Positions 46,602 through 56,540 of a stretch of 64,000 nt of DNA are shown in pieces. Both the position numbers and the translations under genes were made by a program. The notes beneath the pieces were generated by a model. The model saw nothing but the letters and a program-made list of their open reading frames with translations. It searched no databases and was not told the origin of the DNA. Where the stretch lies: contig JASMAS010000024.1 in NCBI GenBank assembly GCA_030754235.1, forward strand, positions 19,398 through 83,397, in the 5' to 3' direction. How positions within the stretch are numbered: the stretch's first letter is position 1; every line of letters begins with the position of its first letter. Origin of the DNA: Litorilituus sp. (GTDB taxonomy: Bacteria > Pseudomonadota > Gammaproteobacteria > Enterobacterales > Alteromonadaceae).

Positions 46602-47099
46602 TTACCAGCACTTATTAATCATTACTAATGCTTGGCTTGATTTGTCGTAATTTTGCCATAAATTTTCGTAGCTATTATGGCATATGGGGTGTGTTAATTT
46701 TGCTGCTATTTCACTGAGAGGCCATAAAACAAAAGCATTTTTGATTATTTCATCACGAGGCAACTGTGCAGGTGAATTAGTGATCAGCGTGTCATATAGC
46801 AGTAAATCAAGGTCTAAAGTACGAGGACTAAATTTTTTTGCTTGAGGGCTGCGACCAAAACGTACCTCAATATCACGTAAAATGGTGGTCACTTTTACAA
46901 CGCTAAAGGGTGTTTTAATACCAATAACCATGTTATAAAAAGCGACACCATCAAAGCCGACGGCTTCACTTTTAAATAAAGAAGAAAGTGATAATGCATC
47001 AAAAGGCAGTTCAAATGCTTCAGCAAGTGCTTTAAGACCATGTTTAACATGGTACTCACGTTCAATATTACTGCCTAAAGAAATATAAATTTGAGCCAT
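46602..47099 (-). CDS. folK: HPPK, 6-hydroxymethyl-dihydropterin pyrophosphokinase
   Basis: A 165-residue cytoplasmic enzyme of folate synthesis that transfers pyrophosphate from ATP to 6-hydroxymethyl-dihydropterin. It has the start IYISLGSNI, the substrate motif FYNMVIGIKT, and the HPPK signature RSPQAKKFSPRTLDLDLLLY (about 90-110). The length matches the family (about 160). It overlaps folB by one base, giving two consecutive pathway steps in one operon. Confidence 0.93.
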   Translation of the reverse strand: MAQIYISLGSNIEREYHVKHGLKALAEAFELPFDALSLSSLFKSEAVGFDGVAFYNMVIGIKTPFSVVKVTTILRDIEVRFGRSPQAKKFSPRTLDLDLLLYDTLITNSPAQLPRDEIIKNAFVLWPLSEIAAKLTHPICHNSYENLWQNYDKSSQALVMINKCW

Positions 47100-47470
47100 T
47101 ATCTTAACGCGTCTCGCTTAAAAGCCCCACGTTCTATACTGACACCAACGGTATCGGCATTGTGCACAGCGCCAGGTTTGCCAATGGTGAGTTTTAGCCA
47201 AGGAATGTGGTATTGAGTCATTAAAAATTCAGCCAATCTTTCCGCTAATGTTTCTAATAAATCAACAGGATTATGGTTGGCAAATTTTTCAATTGCGATG
47301 GAAATTTCTGCATAGTCTACCGTTTTTGACAGTTCATCATTAGCTGCGGCTTTCGCTGTGTCCCAAGCCATTTCTACATCAATGACCAGAGTTTGCTTTA
47401 TTTCTTTTTCCCATTGAAAAAAACCAATGGTGGTTTGAATATGCAAACCTCTAATAAAAACTTTGTCCAT
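47099..47470 (-). CDS. folB: Dihydroneopterin aldolase
   Basis: A 123-residue cytoplasmic enzyme that converts dihydroneopterin to 6-hydroxymethyl-dihydropterin and glycolaldehyde, the step just before FolK. Family features: MDKVFIRGLHIQTTIGFFQW at the start, the VDYAEIS segment, LLETLAERLAE, and the catalytic Lys in KLTIGKPGAV near the C-terminus. It is the first gene of folB-folK and is divergent from plsY, with 131 bases between them for both promoters. Confidence 0.93.
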   Translation of the reverse strand: MDKVFIRGLHIQTTIGFFQWEKEIKQTLVIDVEMAWDTAKAAANDELSKTVDYAEISIAIEKFANHNPVDLLETLAERLAEFLMTQYHIPWLKLTIGKPGAVHNADTVGVSIERGAFKRDALR

Positions 47471-47601
47471 GTGACTTCCGTTATGTTACTTAATTAAGGT
47501 AATTGTTACAAAATAAATGCGAGTTTACCTGTGTGACAGTAGAAAAACTAGCGGATATCGAGATAGAATAATAAAATAATATTAATTTTTACTAATTTGT
47601 T

Positions 47602-48225
47602 ATGGTCATGTTGCTATTAACCCTTGCTATGATAATTGCTGCTTATTTAATAGGTTCAATTTCTAGTGCCATTTTGATATGCAAAATGCTGGGATTACCT
47701 GATCCTCGTACTACAGGCTCTCATAATCCTGGGGCGACTAATGTGTTAAGAATAAGCAATAAATTGACCGCTGGAACGGTATTGTTTCTTGATATTTTAA
47801 AAGGGACTATTCCAGTGTGGGGGGCTTATTTTTTATATGCTTTTTTGGGACAAAAAGAGCCTTTATATTTAGGTTTTATTGGTGTTGCCGCTTGTTTAGG
47901 GCACATGTATCCAATTTTTTTTGGCTTTCAAGGCGGAAAAGCCGTTGCCACAGCATTAGGGACTTTATTACCTATCGGCTTAGGGTTAGGGGTATTATTG
48001 ATGATTACTTGGGGCATTGTGGCTAAGGTAAGTCGTTACTCAAGCTTGGCCGCTATTGTTACGGTATCAATAGCACCACTTTTTGTTTTATTACTTAAAC
48101 CGCTTTATGTCTATCCTACCCTGATGTTAAGCGGTCTCATCATCTTTCGCCATAAAGATAATATAGTGCGCCTACTTAAGGGCACTGAAAGTAAAATTTC
48201 TACTAAAAATAATGTCAAAGCATAG
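47602..48225 (+). CDS. plsY: Acyl-phosphate glycerol-3-phosphate acyltransferase
   Basis: A 207-residue inner-membrane enzyme with about five membrane segments. It acylates glycerol-3-phosphate from acyl-phosphate, the first step of phospholipid synthesis. The three PlsY motifs are present: [11 protein letters not shown] (about 20-30), [12 protein letters not shown] (about 39-50) and [18 protein letters not shown] (about 99-116). Two in-frame ATGs (47602 and 47608) are possible starts; neither has a strong RBS. The efflux genes follow 21 bases later on the same strand but are probably functionally unrelated. Confidence 0.94.
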   Translation: MVMLLLTLAMIIAAYLIGSISSAILICKMLGLPDPRTTGSHNPGATNVLRISNKLTAGTVLFLDILKGTIPVWGAYFLYAFLGQKEPLYLGFIGVAACLGHMYPIFFGFQGGKAVATALGTLLPIGLGLGVLLMITWGIVAKVSRYSSLAAIVTVSIAPLFVLLLKPLYVYPTLMLSGLIIFRHKDNIVRLLKGTESKISTKNNVKA

Positions 48226-48246
48226 TGTGTCGACTTTAGGAGCTTT

Positions 48247-49362
48247 ATGAAAAAAATAACATTCATTACTTGGTTCATGCTTTTCTCTGTTGGGGTCACA
48301 TCACAAGCCATTTTTGCTCAGCAATTTCCAGCTGCTCACGTGAATGTTATTCGTATAAAACAGACTGAACTTGCACCTGTTGTTTGGGTGTCTGGTACCG
48401 TTGTTAGCCAAAATGATGCTGAAATTTCTGCTGAAATATCGTCTCGGCTAATTAGTTTATCAGCCGTTGGAACACAGGTTGATAAAGGCGATATCATTGC
48501 CCAACTTGATGATAAGCAATTACAAATAAAGTTCACAGAAGCACAAGCTAAGGTATCAAATAGTCAAGTACATTTGCGTTTCCTTGAACATGAAGTGCTC
48601 AGAGAACAACAGTTGGTGAAAAAGAAGTTGTCTGCACCAAGCCAATTAGATAGAACAATTTCGGAACGCGATATTGCTAAAGGGGAGGTCATTGCAGCCA
48701 AGGCAAGGCTTGTTAACGTAGAGCAAGATCTTTCTTATACCCAAGTAAAAGCTCCTTTTGCAGGTGTTATTGCCCAGCGTATTGCTAGTTTGGGTGAATA
48801 TGTTACTCATGGTAGTGCTATGGTACGCCTGGTTGAAACAACCAATGCTCAGGCAAGCGTTTATGTCCCTATTGCTGCTTACCCGTTTTTGCAACAAGCC
48901 AAACACCTTAGAGTTGAATCAGCTTTAGGTCAGGGTACTGCTAAGATTAAAACTTTAGTACCTGTGGCCAATCCCCGTTCTCATTTAATGGAAGTACGTT
49001 TAGATATGTCAACATTTGCTTGGCCTATTGGTTTAAGTATTAAAGCCCAAGTGGCTAATGGCTTAAGTGCTTTAGCGCTAGCTGTACCAAGAGATGCTCT
49101 TGTTCTTCGTCGTGGTGGAGCAAGTGTTTTTCGCATTAATGTTATCGGTAAAGAACAGAAAGCGGAGCAAATCCCTGTCGACGTTGGCATTGGTATGGAT
49201 GAGTTAGTGTCTATTTCTAGTACTAAATCAGGCACAATACTTCAATCAGGTGATTTGATTGTTATTCGCGGTGCTGAACGTCTACAAGATGGACAGAATG
49301 TAGCTATTAAAAAAAATAATGACGCCCTTGTTTCTGGTTATAATTCAGACAAGAAAGAGTAG
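48247..49362 (+). CDS. RND efflux periplasmic adaptor (membrane fusion protein)
   Basis: A 371-residue exported protein with a signal peptide (about residues 1-25, ending AIFAQ). The order is that of HlyD/AcrA adaptors: a lipoyl half (AEISSRLISLSAVGTQVDKG), a coiled-coil hairpin (about 95-160), the second lipoyl half (QVKAPFAGVIAQRIASLGEY) and beta-barrel/membrane-proximal domains. There is no lipobox Cys. It lies 11 bases before the RND pump gene and the two form an operon. It bridges the pump to an outer-membrane channel that is not encoded here. Confidence 0.9.
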   Translation: MKKITFITWFMLFSVGVTSQAIFAQQFPAAHVNVIRIKQTELAPVVWVSGTVVSQNDAEISAEISSRLISLSAVGTQVDKGDIIAQLDDKQLQIKFTEAQAKVSNSQVHLRFLEHEVLREQQLVKKKLSAPSQLDRTISERDIAKGEVIAAKARLVNVEQDLSYTQVKAPFAGVIAQRIASLGEYVTHGSAMVRLVETTNAQASVYVPIAAYPFLQQAKHLRVESALGQGTAKIKTLVPVANPRSHLMEVRLDMSTFAWPIGLSIKAQVANGLSALALAVPRDALVLRRGGASVFRINVIGKEQKAEQIPVDVGIGMDELVSISSTKSGTILQSGDLIVIRGAERLQDGQNVAIKKNNDALVSGYNSDKKE

Positions 49363-49373
49363 GGCAATATAAT

Positions 49374-52300
49374 ATGAATTTAACCTCTTCTGCGCTAAAA
49401 AATCCTACCGCGGTTATTGTAGCTGTCTTATTGGTGGCACTTTTTGGCGGAATAAGCCTATTTAAATTGCCCGTGCAATTAACCCCTGATATCAGCAAAC
49501 CTGAAATCAGTATTTCGACAGGTTGGCGCTCAGCCGCTCCTGAAGAAATGGAAGCAGAAATTATTGAGCGCCAAGAAGATGTGCTTAAAGGGCTGCAAGG
49601 TCTAGATTTATTAACCTCAACATCTAGCCAAGGTAGTGGCAATATCACTTTGCGCTATAAATCAGATATTAACCTTGAACGTGCTCTTATTGATGTGATG
49701 AGTGCTCTTAACCAAGTGGCTAATTATCCCGCTGATGCAACTGAACCTGTTATTTCTGTCGGGGGAGATAGAACCTTTGATGCTATTGCCTGGTTTGCCC
49801 TAAAGCCACTCGCTGAAAACAATCGCGATATTGTAAGCTATCAAGACTATGTTGAAGAGGTGATTCAAACGCGCATCGAGCGTGTTGCCGGTATTTCAAA
49901 AACCAATGCTTTTGGGGGGTTATTATCAGAGCTGAGAATAACTTTTGATCCTTATAAAGCGGCAGCTTTAGGATTAAATATTCCCCAGCTTGCCGAAAAG
50001 CTAGCCAATAATAATGATAGTTCAGGTGGCTTTAATGAAGTTGGTCGCCGAAAATACACCTTGCGTTTTTCAGGAAAGTATGACGCTAAGCAGTTAGGCG
50101 AAATGGTGTTAAGCTGGCGAGATGGCCAACCTATCTTATTGCGTGATGTCGCTATAGTAGAACAAACGCTTCAAGACAGAACGGGCATCTTAACGCTTGA
50201 TGGCGAACCTGCCATTGCTATGAACGCTCAAGCAGAGCAAGGAGTCAATGTTATTGAAGTCATGGTTGGTTTAAAAGCGGCTATGAAGGAGCTCAATAAC
50301 GGTCCATTAAAGCGTGTTGGTTTGCAAATGATCCAAATGTCGGATCAAACCATTTATATTAATCGTTCAATGGAGCTAGTACGTAACAACTTATTGATGG
50401 GTGTTGCTTTGGCTATCATTGTTTTATGGTGGTTTTTGCGAAAATTTAGAGCGACTTTAATTGTAGCATTAGCGATTCCTATTTCGCTGATTGTGACCTT
50501 GGTGGTCATGTATATTAGCGGTAGAACATTAAATATTATTTCTATGGCGGGTTTGGCTTTTGCTGTTGGTATGGTATTAGACGCGGCAATCGTGGTCTTG
50601 GAAAATATTGTTCGTTTGCGTGAAAAAGGTGAAGCTCCAGACAATGCATCGTTACAAGGTGCTACGCAAGTGTGGGGGGCATTAATTGCTTCGACGGCGA
50701 CAACCGTTGCTATTTTCTTACCCATTGCTTTTTTAGATGCCGTATCAGGGCAGTTGTTCGCAGATTTAGCCATCACTATTGCCGTGGCTATTGTTGCTTC
50801 ATTGGTGATTGCAGTAACCGTTTTACCTACGGCGGCAAGAAACTTATTGACTCAAGTGAAAGAGAAAGATCCCCATGCGCATTGGTGGCGAAATATCACT
50901 AAAGGTATCATGCGTATAACCAGTACGCCCCTTAAACGCTATACTTGGATTTTTGGTTTGATTTTCATTTCTTTTGTTGGTAGTTGGTTATTGTTTCCTA
51001 AAATAGACTATTTACCCAAAGGAAATCAAAACCAATTTCGCGCCTTTGTATTACCACCACCAGGATTAAGTTATCCCGCCGCTCGTTTTGAAATGAGTGA
51101 TGAAATTAACCGAAGAATAATGCCATATTTAACCGGCGAGAAAGCCCCTAAAATAGCGCATACTTGGATGGGTTTTTTTGGCTCTTTTGGTTTTATGGGG
51201 GGGCGCGCTGAAAATGCAGATGATATTAATGAAATCATACAGATTATTAATACTGAGTTCTTGCAAGGCTTTCCTGACACTATCGCCTTTGCTTCACAAG
51301 CTCAAATTTTTCAAAATCTTGGCGGTGGTAGGCGCATTGATGTTGATATTCAAGGTAATGATGTTGACACCTTATTAAAAGCCGCCCAAACAGGTTATGG
51401 TGCAATTAGTCAGGCAATTGCAGGGGCACAAATCCAACCTTCACCGGGCTTAACTTTCGCAGAACCTGAATTACGTATGTTGCCCAATGAAAGGCGCATG
51501 GCTGAAGCAGGATGGAATCGCTCACAAGTGGCGGCAATTTCACGTTCATTAGGCACAGGCTTGTATGTGGGTGATTTTTTTAATGGTCAAAAACGTTTAA
51601 ATGTTTTGTTACGCGCTACAGACTGGCAATCACCAGAAGAATTAGCTGCTATTCCTTTGTATACTCCAAGTGCAGGTATTCAAGCTGTAGGCGAACTGGT
51701 TGATATTGTTCGTACTGCTGGGCCTAGCTCTATTAGGCGTGTAAATAGGCAGCGAACCATTACTTTGCAAGTTACCCCCCCTGCCGATTTAAGTTTAGAA
51801 GAGGCGATCGCTCAAATAAAATTGCAAGCAGAACCAGCTATTATGGCTGAGTTATCAAAAGATGTTGCTGGAGAAAGCGGCGGCCTAGCGAGTGTAAATT
51901 ATCGAGGCAGCGCGGAGGCGTTAACCGAAGCGCTAACCAGTATGAGTCAAAGTTTTGTGTTAGCATTGATTATTTTATATTTATTGATGTCTGCATTATT
52001 TCAGTCATTTAAAGATAGTGTACTCGTGCTGTTAACCATTCCACTTGCTACTATTGGTGGTATTGGCTTTTTGCAATTAACGAATTTAGTGATATTTCAA
52101 CCGCTAGATTTGCTTACCATGATAGGGTTCATTATTTTGCTAGGTCTTGTGGTTAACAATGCTATTTTATTGGTGTATCAAACAAGACAAGGTGAAAAAG
52201 AGGGCTTATCACGCCATGATGCGGTAGAGCTAGCGGTCAGGCTTCGACTTAGGCCTATTTTAATGAGTACATTAACCAGTATCTGTGGCATGTTACCTTT

Positions 52301-52469
52301 ATTATTAGTCCCGGGAGCCGGTGCTGAACTTTACCGTGGTATTGCTGCGGTAATTGTAGGTGGCATGAGTGTGAGTACGGTATTTACGTTGATCTTCTTG
52401 CCTAGCTTATTGCAGTTGGGGCAGAAAAGGGCTTCCTTTTCTGCCCGCGTCAAGTCGTCAAAAGGGTAA
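49374..52469 (+). CDS. RND efflux pump (HAE1/AcrB superfamily)
   Basis: A 1031-residue inner-membrane transporter with twelve membrane segments and two large periplasmic loops. It opens with a membrane segment then LPVQLTPDISKPEISI, as in AcrB-like pumps. In TM4 the motif is GMVLDAAIVVLENIVR. AcrB has two adjacent Asp residues there; here only the first is kept, the second being Ala. TM4 and TM10 Lys/Asp networks drive proton coupling, so the coupling may differ from AcrB. The second half repeats the fold (MIGFIILLGLVVNNAILLVY). The substrate is unknown; drugs, detergents or fatty acids are typical. Confidence 0.9.
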   Translation: MNLTSSALKNPTAVIVAVLLVALFGGISLFKLPVQLTPDISKPEISISTGWRSAAPEEMEAEIIERQEDVLKGLQGLDLLTSTSSQGSGNITLRYKSDINLERALIDVMSALNQVANYPADATEPVISVGGDRTFDAIAWFALKPLAENNRDIVSYQDYVEEVIQTRIERVAGISKTNAFGGLLSELRITFDPYKAAALGLNIPQLAEKLANNNDSSGGFNEVGRRKYTLRFSGKYDAKQLGEMVLSWRDGQPILLRDVAIVEQTLQDRTGILTLDGEPAIAMNAQAEQGVNVIEVMVGLKAAMKELNNGPLKRVGLQMIQMSDQTIYINRSMELVRNNLLMGVALAIIVLWWFLRKFRATLIVALAIPISLIVTLVVMYISGRTLNIISMAGLAFAVGMVLDAAIVVLENIVRLREKGEAPDNASLQGATQVWGALIASTATTVAIFLPIAFLDAVSGQLFADLAITIAVAIVASLVIAVTVLPTAARNLLTQVKEKDPHAHWWRNITKGIMRITSTPLKRYTWIFGLIFISFVGSWLLFPKIDYLPKGNQNQFRAFVLPPPGLSYPAARFEMSDEINRRIMPYLTGEKAPKIAHTWMGFFGSFGFMGGRAENADDINEIIQIINTEFLQGFPDTIAFASQAQIFQNLGGGRRIDVDIQGNDVDTLLKAAQTGYGAISQAIAGAQIQPSPGLTFAEPELRMLPNERRMAEAGWNRSQVAAISRSLGTGLYVGDFFNGQKRLNVLLRATDWQSPEELAAIPLYTPSAGIQAVGELVDIVRTAGPSSIRRVNRQRTITLQVTPPADLSLEEAIAQIKLQAEPAIMAELSKDVAGESGGLASVNYRGSAEALTEALTSMSQSFVLALIILYLLMSALFQSFKDSVLVLLTIPLATIGGIGFLQLTNLVIFQPLDLLTMIGFIILLGLVVNNAILLVYQTRQGEKEGLSRHDAVELAVRLRLRPILMSTLTSICGMLPLLLVPGAGAELYRGIAAVIVGGMSVSTVFTLIFLPSLLQLGQKRASFSARVKSSKG

Positions 52470-52516
52470 ACCTTTCGACAAACTTAGCGTAATGAAATTG
52501 ATAATGTCATCAACAG

Positions 52517-53548
52517 TTAAACCGCGGGTAAAGTATCTAGCGACCAACGCGGATTCGCCTTAAAGGTTAAATCAGCATTGGTGCCTGCTTTAAGTCGCTG
52601 TAATCCTGCATAGGCAATCATAGCACCATTGTCGGTACAAAATTCAGGACGAGGATAAAATACACTACCACCAAGTTTTTTGGTGGTTATTGCCAATTTT
52701 TCACGTAATGCTGTATTGGCGCTGACTCCACCGGCAATTACTAAACGGTTTAAATTTTCTTGTTTTAAGGCACGCTTACATTTAATCGCTAAAGTATCCA
52801 CTACAGCTTGTTGAAAAGCACAGGCAATATCTGCGTGAGTTTGCTTAAGTGCTGCTTCGTCTAAGTTGACGCATTCCTTTCTAACCAGTGTGCTAGCTGC
52901 TGTTTTTAAACCGCTAAAACTAAAATCAAGCCCTGGTCTGTCCGTCATTGGACGTGGTAACTGAAAACGATTGATGATACCACTTGTGGCCATTTTTGAT
53001 AAAGCAGGTCCTCCGGGGTAATCTAATCCTAACAGTTTTGCTGTTTTATCAAAGGCTTCACCTGCAGCATCATCAACAGATTCGCCTAGCAGCTTGTAAT
53101 GACCTATACCATCTACTCTGACAAGCATGGTGTGACCGCCAGAAACTAATAAGGCAACAAATGGAAACTCTGGCACGTTATCTTCAAGCATAGGTGCTAA
53201 TAAATGTCCTTCCATATGATGTACTGGTACTGCGGGCAACTCCCAACCATAAGCTAAACTTCTGCCTATAGAGCAACCCACTAATAATGCACCAACTAAG
53301 CCGGGGCCAGCGGTATAAGCAACGCCATCAAGTTCTTTGGGGGTTAACTTTGCATCGGCAAGCACTGCTTTTATTAACGGAATAGTTTTACGAACATGGT
53401 CGCGAGAGGCAAGCTCAGGAACCACACCACCATAATCTGCATGTACAGCAATTTGGCTATATAATCGATGTGACATAATGCCTTGCTGATCATCATAAAT
53501 AGCAATACCCGTTTCATCACAAGAAGTTTCGATACCTAAAATTCGCAT
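52517..53548 (-). CDS. tsaD: tRNA N6-threonylcarbamoyltransferase TsaD
   Basis: The track start (53593) adds 15 residues; the ATG at 53548 gives [20 protein letters not shown], the conserved TsaD start, and 343 residues against about 337 in E. coli. It transfers the threonylcarbamoyl group to A37 of tRNAs that read ANN codons, together with TsaB and TsaE. The metal-binding HMEGH is near 109-115, with SGGHT after it and the nucleotide-binding [11 protein letters not shown] near 270. It is divergent from rpsU, as in E. coli and many gammaproteobacteria. Confidence 0.95.
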   Translation of the reverse strand: MRILGIETSCDETGIAIYDDQQGIMSHRLYSQIAVHADYGGVVPELASRDHVRKTIPLIKAVLADAKLTPKELDGVAYTAGPGLVGALLVGCSIGRSLAYGWELPAVPVHHMEGHLLAPMLEDNVPEFPFVALLVSGGHTMLVRVDGIGHYKLLGESVDDAAGEAFDKTAKLLGLDYPGGPALSKMATSGIINRFQLPRPMTDRPGLDFSFSGLKTAASTLVRKECVNLDEAALKQTHADIACAFQQAVVDTLAIKCKRALKQENLNRLVIAGGVSANTALREKLAITTKKLGGSVFYPRPEFCTDNGAMIAYAGLQRLKAGTNADLTFKANPRWSLDTLPAV

Positions 53549-53638
53549 ATCATTAATATCAGTTAACCAAAAGAGGGGCGATTTTACCTTCACTTATGCT
53601 ATTTCGCTAGTTAATTTACACTGATTATGAAATTAGCC

Positions 53639-53668
53639 TTTACATGACTTCGTACTTGGCATTAGAAT
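53639..53668 (+). promoter_or_regulatory. Probable promoter of rpsU
   Basis: TTTACA (53639-53644), an 18-base spacer and TAGAAT (53663-53668) resemble a sigma-70 promoter. The start of transcription would be near 53676, about 105 bases before the rpsU ATG, leaving room for a leader. It lies in the tsaD-rpsU divergent gap. The match is reasonable but not exclusive in AT-rich DNA. Confidence 0.45.
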
Positions 53669-53782
53669 ACGTCACCCATTTTTGATAGAGCGGGTGTAGA
53701 CAAGGTTTTTTAACGCTAAAGTGGCGCTAAAATCGAAGTCAAACGCCGATTTATATAGATATACACTAAGGTAATAAAGTAC

Positions 53783-53998
53783 ATGCCAGTAATTAAAGTA
53801 AGAGAGAACGAACCATTTGACGTAGCATTACGTCGTTTTAAGCGTTCATGTGAAAAAGCAGGTATCCTTTCAGAAGTTCGTCGTCGCGAATGTTATGAAA
53901 AGCCAACTTGGGAGCGTAAGCGTAAAAAAGCGGCTGCAGTAAAACGCGCTGCGAAAAAAGTTTCTCGTGAGAATGCTCGTCGCATTCGCATGTACTAG
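53783..53998 (+). CDS. rpsU: Small-subunit ribosomal protein bS21
   Basis: A 71-residue basic protein identical in plan to E. coli S21: [20 protein letters not shown] at the start and a Lys/Arg-rich C-terminal half ending NARRIRMY. It is part of the 30S subunit and helps initiation on natural mRNAs. The length equals that of E. coli S21. It is first in the rpsU-yqeY-dnaG-rpoD order, and an AT-rich hairpin follows directly after the stop. Confidence 0.98.
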   Translation: MPVIKVRENEPFDVALRRFKRSCEKAGILSEVRRRECYEKPTWERKRKKAAAVKRAAKKVSRENARRIRMY

Positions 53999-53999
53999 A

Positions 54000-54025
54000 A
54001 TTTTCTTTGATATTTTAAAGAAAAT
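54000..54025 (+). terminator. AT-rich hairpin after rpsU (weak terminator or processing site)
   Basis: ATTTTCTTT (54000-54008) and AAAGAAAAT (54017-54025) form a 9-bp stem with an 8-base loop, immediately after the rpsU stop, followed by a partly T-rich stretch. The low GC content makes it weak, so much transcription should continue into yqeY. It could set the high ratio of S21 to downstream products. Confidence 0.4.
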
Positions 54026-54060
54026 ACTTTAGTAACTTTTAATCTACGAGATCCTATTAG

Positions 54061-54507
54061 ATGTCACTTCTAGTTCAACTCAAAGATGAAATGAAAAATG
54101 CCATGCGCGCCAAAGACAAATTACGTCTTGGTGTCATACGTATGGCCTTGTCTGCAATTAAGCAAGCTGAAATTGACAACAACACCGAAGCAACTGATGA
54201 GAATATTATTGCTATATTAACCAAAATGGTTAAACAGCGTAAAGAGTCCATCAAGATGTTTACTGAAGGTGGTCGTGATGAATTAGCAGCCAAAGAAGCA
54301 GAAGAAGTAAGCGCTTTAGAGTTCTTTCTTCCTCAACCTTTAACTAATGCAGAAATAGACGAATTAATTAACAAGGCAATTAGTGATACCAGTGCTGCTT
54401 CAATGGCAGATATGGGTAAAGTAATGGCGGTATTAAAACCGCGAATGCAAGGCAAAGCAGATATGGGCGCGGTAAGCGGTCAAGTCAGAGCAGCCTTAAA
54501 CGCTTAG
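54061..54507 (+). CDS. yqeY: GatB/YqeY domain protein
   Basis: A 148-residue cytoplasmic protein. It has the YqeY start (LVQLKDEMKNAMRAKDKLRL), the central VKQRKESIKMF, and the C-terminal GKVMAVLKPRMQGKADMGAV with the VSGQVRAAL ending. This matches the C-terminal tRNA-binding domain of GatB and free-standing YqeY proteins, but the exact role is unknown. It commonly lies between rpsU and dnaG in gammaproteobacteria. A strong terminator follows. Confidence 0.93.
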   Translation: MSLLVQLKDEMKNAMRAKDKLRLGVIRMALSAIKQAEIDNNTEATDENIIAILTKMVKQRKESIKMFTEGGRDELAAKEAEEVSALEFFLPQPLTNAEIDELINKAISDTSAASMADMGKVMAVLKPRMQGKADMGAVSGQVRAALNA

Positions 54508-54530
54508 TGTTGTTAATAATAATTTTGCTA

Positions 54531-54565
54531 AAGCCGTAATAACCTAAGTTATTACGGCTTTTTTG
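54531..54565 (+). terminator. Rho-independent terminator between yqeY and dnaG
   Basis: AAGCCGTAATAAC (54531-54543), loop CTAA, GTTATTACGGCTT (54548-54560) and TTTT form a perfect 13-bp hairpin with a T-run. It separates the ribosomal gene end of the cluster from dnaG, comparable to the terminator before dnaG in E. coli. Confidence 0.9.
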
Positions 54566-54623
54566 TTTAATACTCTTGGTATAAACTACTTCAACCTTAT
54601 TCAGTTGGTGAATTTAACGTATT

Positions 54624-56384
54624 ATGGCTGGACGCATTTCTCGACAATTTATTGATGATTTATTAGCTCGCGCAGATATTGTTGAGCTAGTCGATGCCCG
54701 TGTACCCCTGAAAAAAGCCGGTAAAAATTATCAAGCCTGCTGCCCATTTCATAATGAAAAGTCACCCTCTTTTACTGTCAGTCAAGAAAAACAGTTTTAC
54801 CACTGTTTTGGCTGTGGTGTGCACGGTAATGCCATTTCATTTTTAATGGAGTTTGACCGTCTTGATTTTGTTGACGCCATTGAAGAGCTTGCTGCACATT
54901 GTGCAATGGAAGTAGTACGTGAAGAAAATAATGCCAGTCCAGCAGAGCAACGTCGTCAACAGCAAATTTATCAGCAAAAACAAGATGATTATGAGCTAAT
55001 GAATCAAGTCAGTCGTTTTTATCAACAGCAATTAAAAATAGCTAATGATAAAGAAACAGCGATCAACTACCTCAAAGGTAGAGGGTTAAGTGGCGAAATG
55101 GTGAAACGTTTTGGTATAGGTTATATCAGCGATGCTTGGGATGGCATGATGAAACTGTTCTCTGCCAATGGTCAGGCAAATCAGCAATTGGTTGACTTGG
55201 GGATGGCAATACAGAGTGATAAAAACCGACCTTACGACAGATTTCGCGGTCGGATTATGTTTCCTATTAGAGACAAACGCGGCCGTGTGATTGGTTTTGG
55301 TGGCCGAGTTTTAGGAGATGAAAAACCTAAATATTTAAACTCACCAGAAACACGCATTTATCATAAAGGCCACGAATTATATGGTCTTTATGAAGCTAAA
55401 CAAGCCAATAAAAATCTTGAACGGTTAGTGGTTGTTGAAGGTTATATGGATGTGGTGGCCTTAGCGCAACATGGTATTGACTACGCTGTTGCTTCATTGG
55501 GGACATCAACGACCGCTGAACAATTACAGACTCTATTTAGAACCGTTAAAGAAGTGATTTGTTGTTATGATGGTGATAGAGCTGGCCGCGATGCTGCATG
55601 GCGAGCGATGGAAAATGCTTTACCGCTTATTCGAGATGGTTTTTCGCTAAAATTCGTTTTTGTGCCCGATGGCGAAGACCCTGACTCCCTTATTCGCTCA
55701 CAAGGGCAACAAGCTTTTGAGCATATTCTAGATCAGGCAATGCCGCTGTCGAAATTTCTATTTGAGCACCTGATGAGCCAAGTAGATATGAGCTCGATAG
55801 AAGGGCGCTCAGCTTTGGTCGAGTCATTTCAGCCCTATTTAGCTAAACTGCCCGATAGCGTTTTAAAAGACGCTATTATTAATGATATTGCGAATAACTT
55901 TGGTACGGGTAGCGAGCAATTTTTAGCTAAAATAAATAAAATGGCCAGCCCTGAAAAAAACAGGAAAAAAACCAAGCCCAATACTAAAGTAACACCGGTA
56001 AGATTAGCAATTGCCTTATTACTTGAACACCCTCATCTAGTGAAATCGCTTGAAGATATAACTATTTTGCAATCAATAACGGTGCCCGGTGTCGCTTTGT
56101 TGAACCAGATTTTACTACTGTGTGAGCAAAATCCAGAGAGTAAAACATCACAATTACTCGAATATTTTAGAGATACAGAGCACGGTAAGCAGTTGTCAAA
56201 ATTAATGTGTTGGCAACACCATATTGAAGCAGATGCCGCAGAGGATGTTTTTCTCGATAGTATTGAAAAACTACTTAATAATTTTGTGGAGCAAAGAGCT
56301 GAAATATTATTGCAAAAAGCGCGTACAGGGAAAATGACTCAACAAGAAAAACAAGAGCTACAAGCAATACTTAATGCATCGTAG
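54624..56384 (+). CDS. dnaG: DNA primase
   Basis: A 586-residue protein that makes RNA primers at the replication fork. The N-terminal zinc-binding domain reads CPFHNEKSPSFTVSQEKQFY with HCFGCG after it (Cys/His ligands at about 40-65). The RNA polymerase/TOPRIM domain (about 110-430) has EGYMDVVAL with the catalytic Glu and the CYDGDRAGRDA motif. The C-terminal 140 residues bind DnaB helicase. The length matches E. coli DnaG (581). Its start is 58 bases after the yqeY terminator. Confidence 0.97.
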   Translation: MAGRISRQFIDDLLARADIVELVDARVPLKKAGKNYQACCPFHNEKSPSFTVSQEKQFYHCFGCGVHGNAISFLMEFDRLDFVDAIEELAAHCAMEVVREENNASPAEQRRQQQIYQQKQDDYELMNQVSRFYQQQLKIANDKETAINYLKGRGLSGEMVKRFGIGYISDAWDGMMKLFSANGQANQQLVDLGMAIQSDKNRPYDRFRGRIMFPIRDKRGRVIGFGGRVLGDEKPKYLNSPETRIYHKGHELYGLYEAKQANKNLERLVVVEGYMDVVALAQHGIDYAVASLGTSTTAEQLQTLFRTVKEVICCYDGDRAGRDAAWRAMENALPLIRDGFSLKFVFVPDGEDPDSLIRSQGQQAFEHILDQAMPLSKFLFEHLMSQVDMSSIEGRSALVESFQPYLAKLPDSVLKDAIINDIANNFGTGSEQFLAKINKMASPEKNRKKTKPNTKVTPVRLAIALLLEHPHLVKSLEDITILQSITVPGVALLNQILLLCEQNPESKTSQLLEYFRDTEHGKQLSKLMCWQHHIEADAAEDVFLDSIEKLLNNFVEQRAEILLQKARTGKMTQQEKQELQAILNAS

Positions 56385-56437
56385 CAACCAACAGCTATAC
56401 TCATTAAAAGTCTTTTAAAAGCTAGGGTTTTAATTAC

Positions 56438-56466
56438 TGGATAAAGTTCGAGAAACTCGCTATAAT
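56438..56466 (+). promoter_or_regulatory. Probable sigma-70 promoter of rpoD
   Basis: TGGATA (56438-56443), a 17-base spacer and a consensus TATAAT (56461-56466), followed by the GC-rich TCGCGGC. The start of transcription would be near 56474, about 67 bases before the rpoD ATG. The GC-rich discriminator is the kind that responds to growth rate and ppGpp. It gives rpoD its own promoter, separate from dnaG. Confidence 0.75.
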
Positions 56467-56540
56467 TCGCGGCTTTGTTATGCGGCACTAGTGCGCGGCA
56501 TTGCTACCCTTATTTACTATACATAGGTGGACACTCGTCA

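Noticed and set aside
50354-50776. 140-residue minus-strand ORF inside the RND pump gene.
   Set aside because: It lies antisense to the TM2-TM6 coding region of a certain gene and has shadow-type composition.
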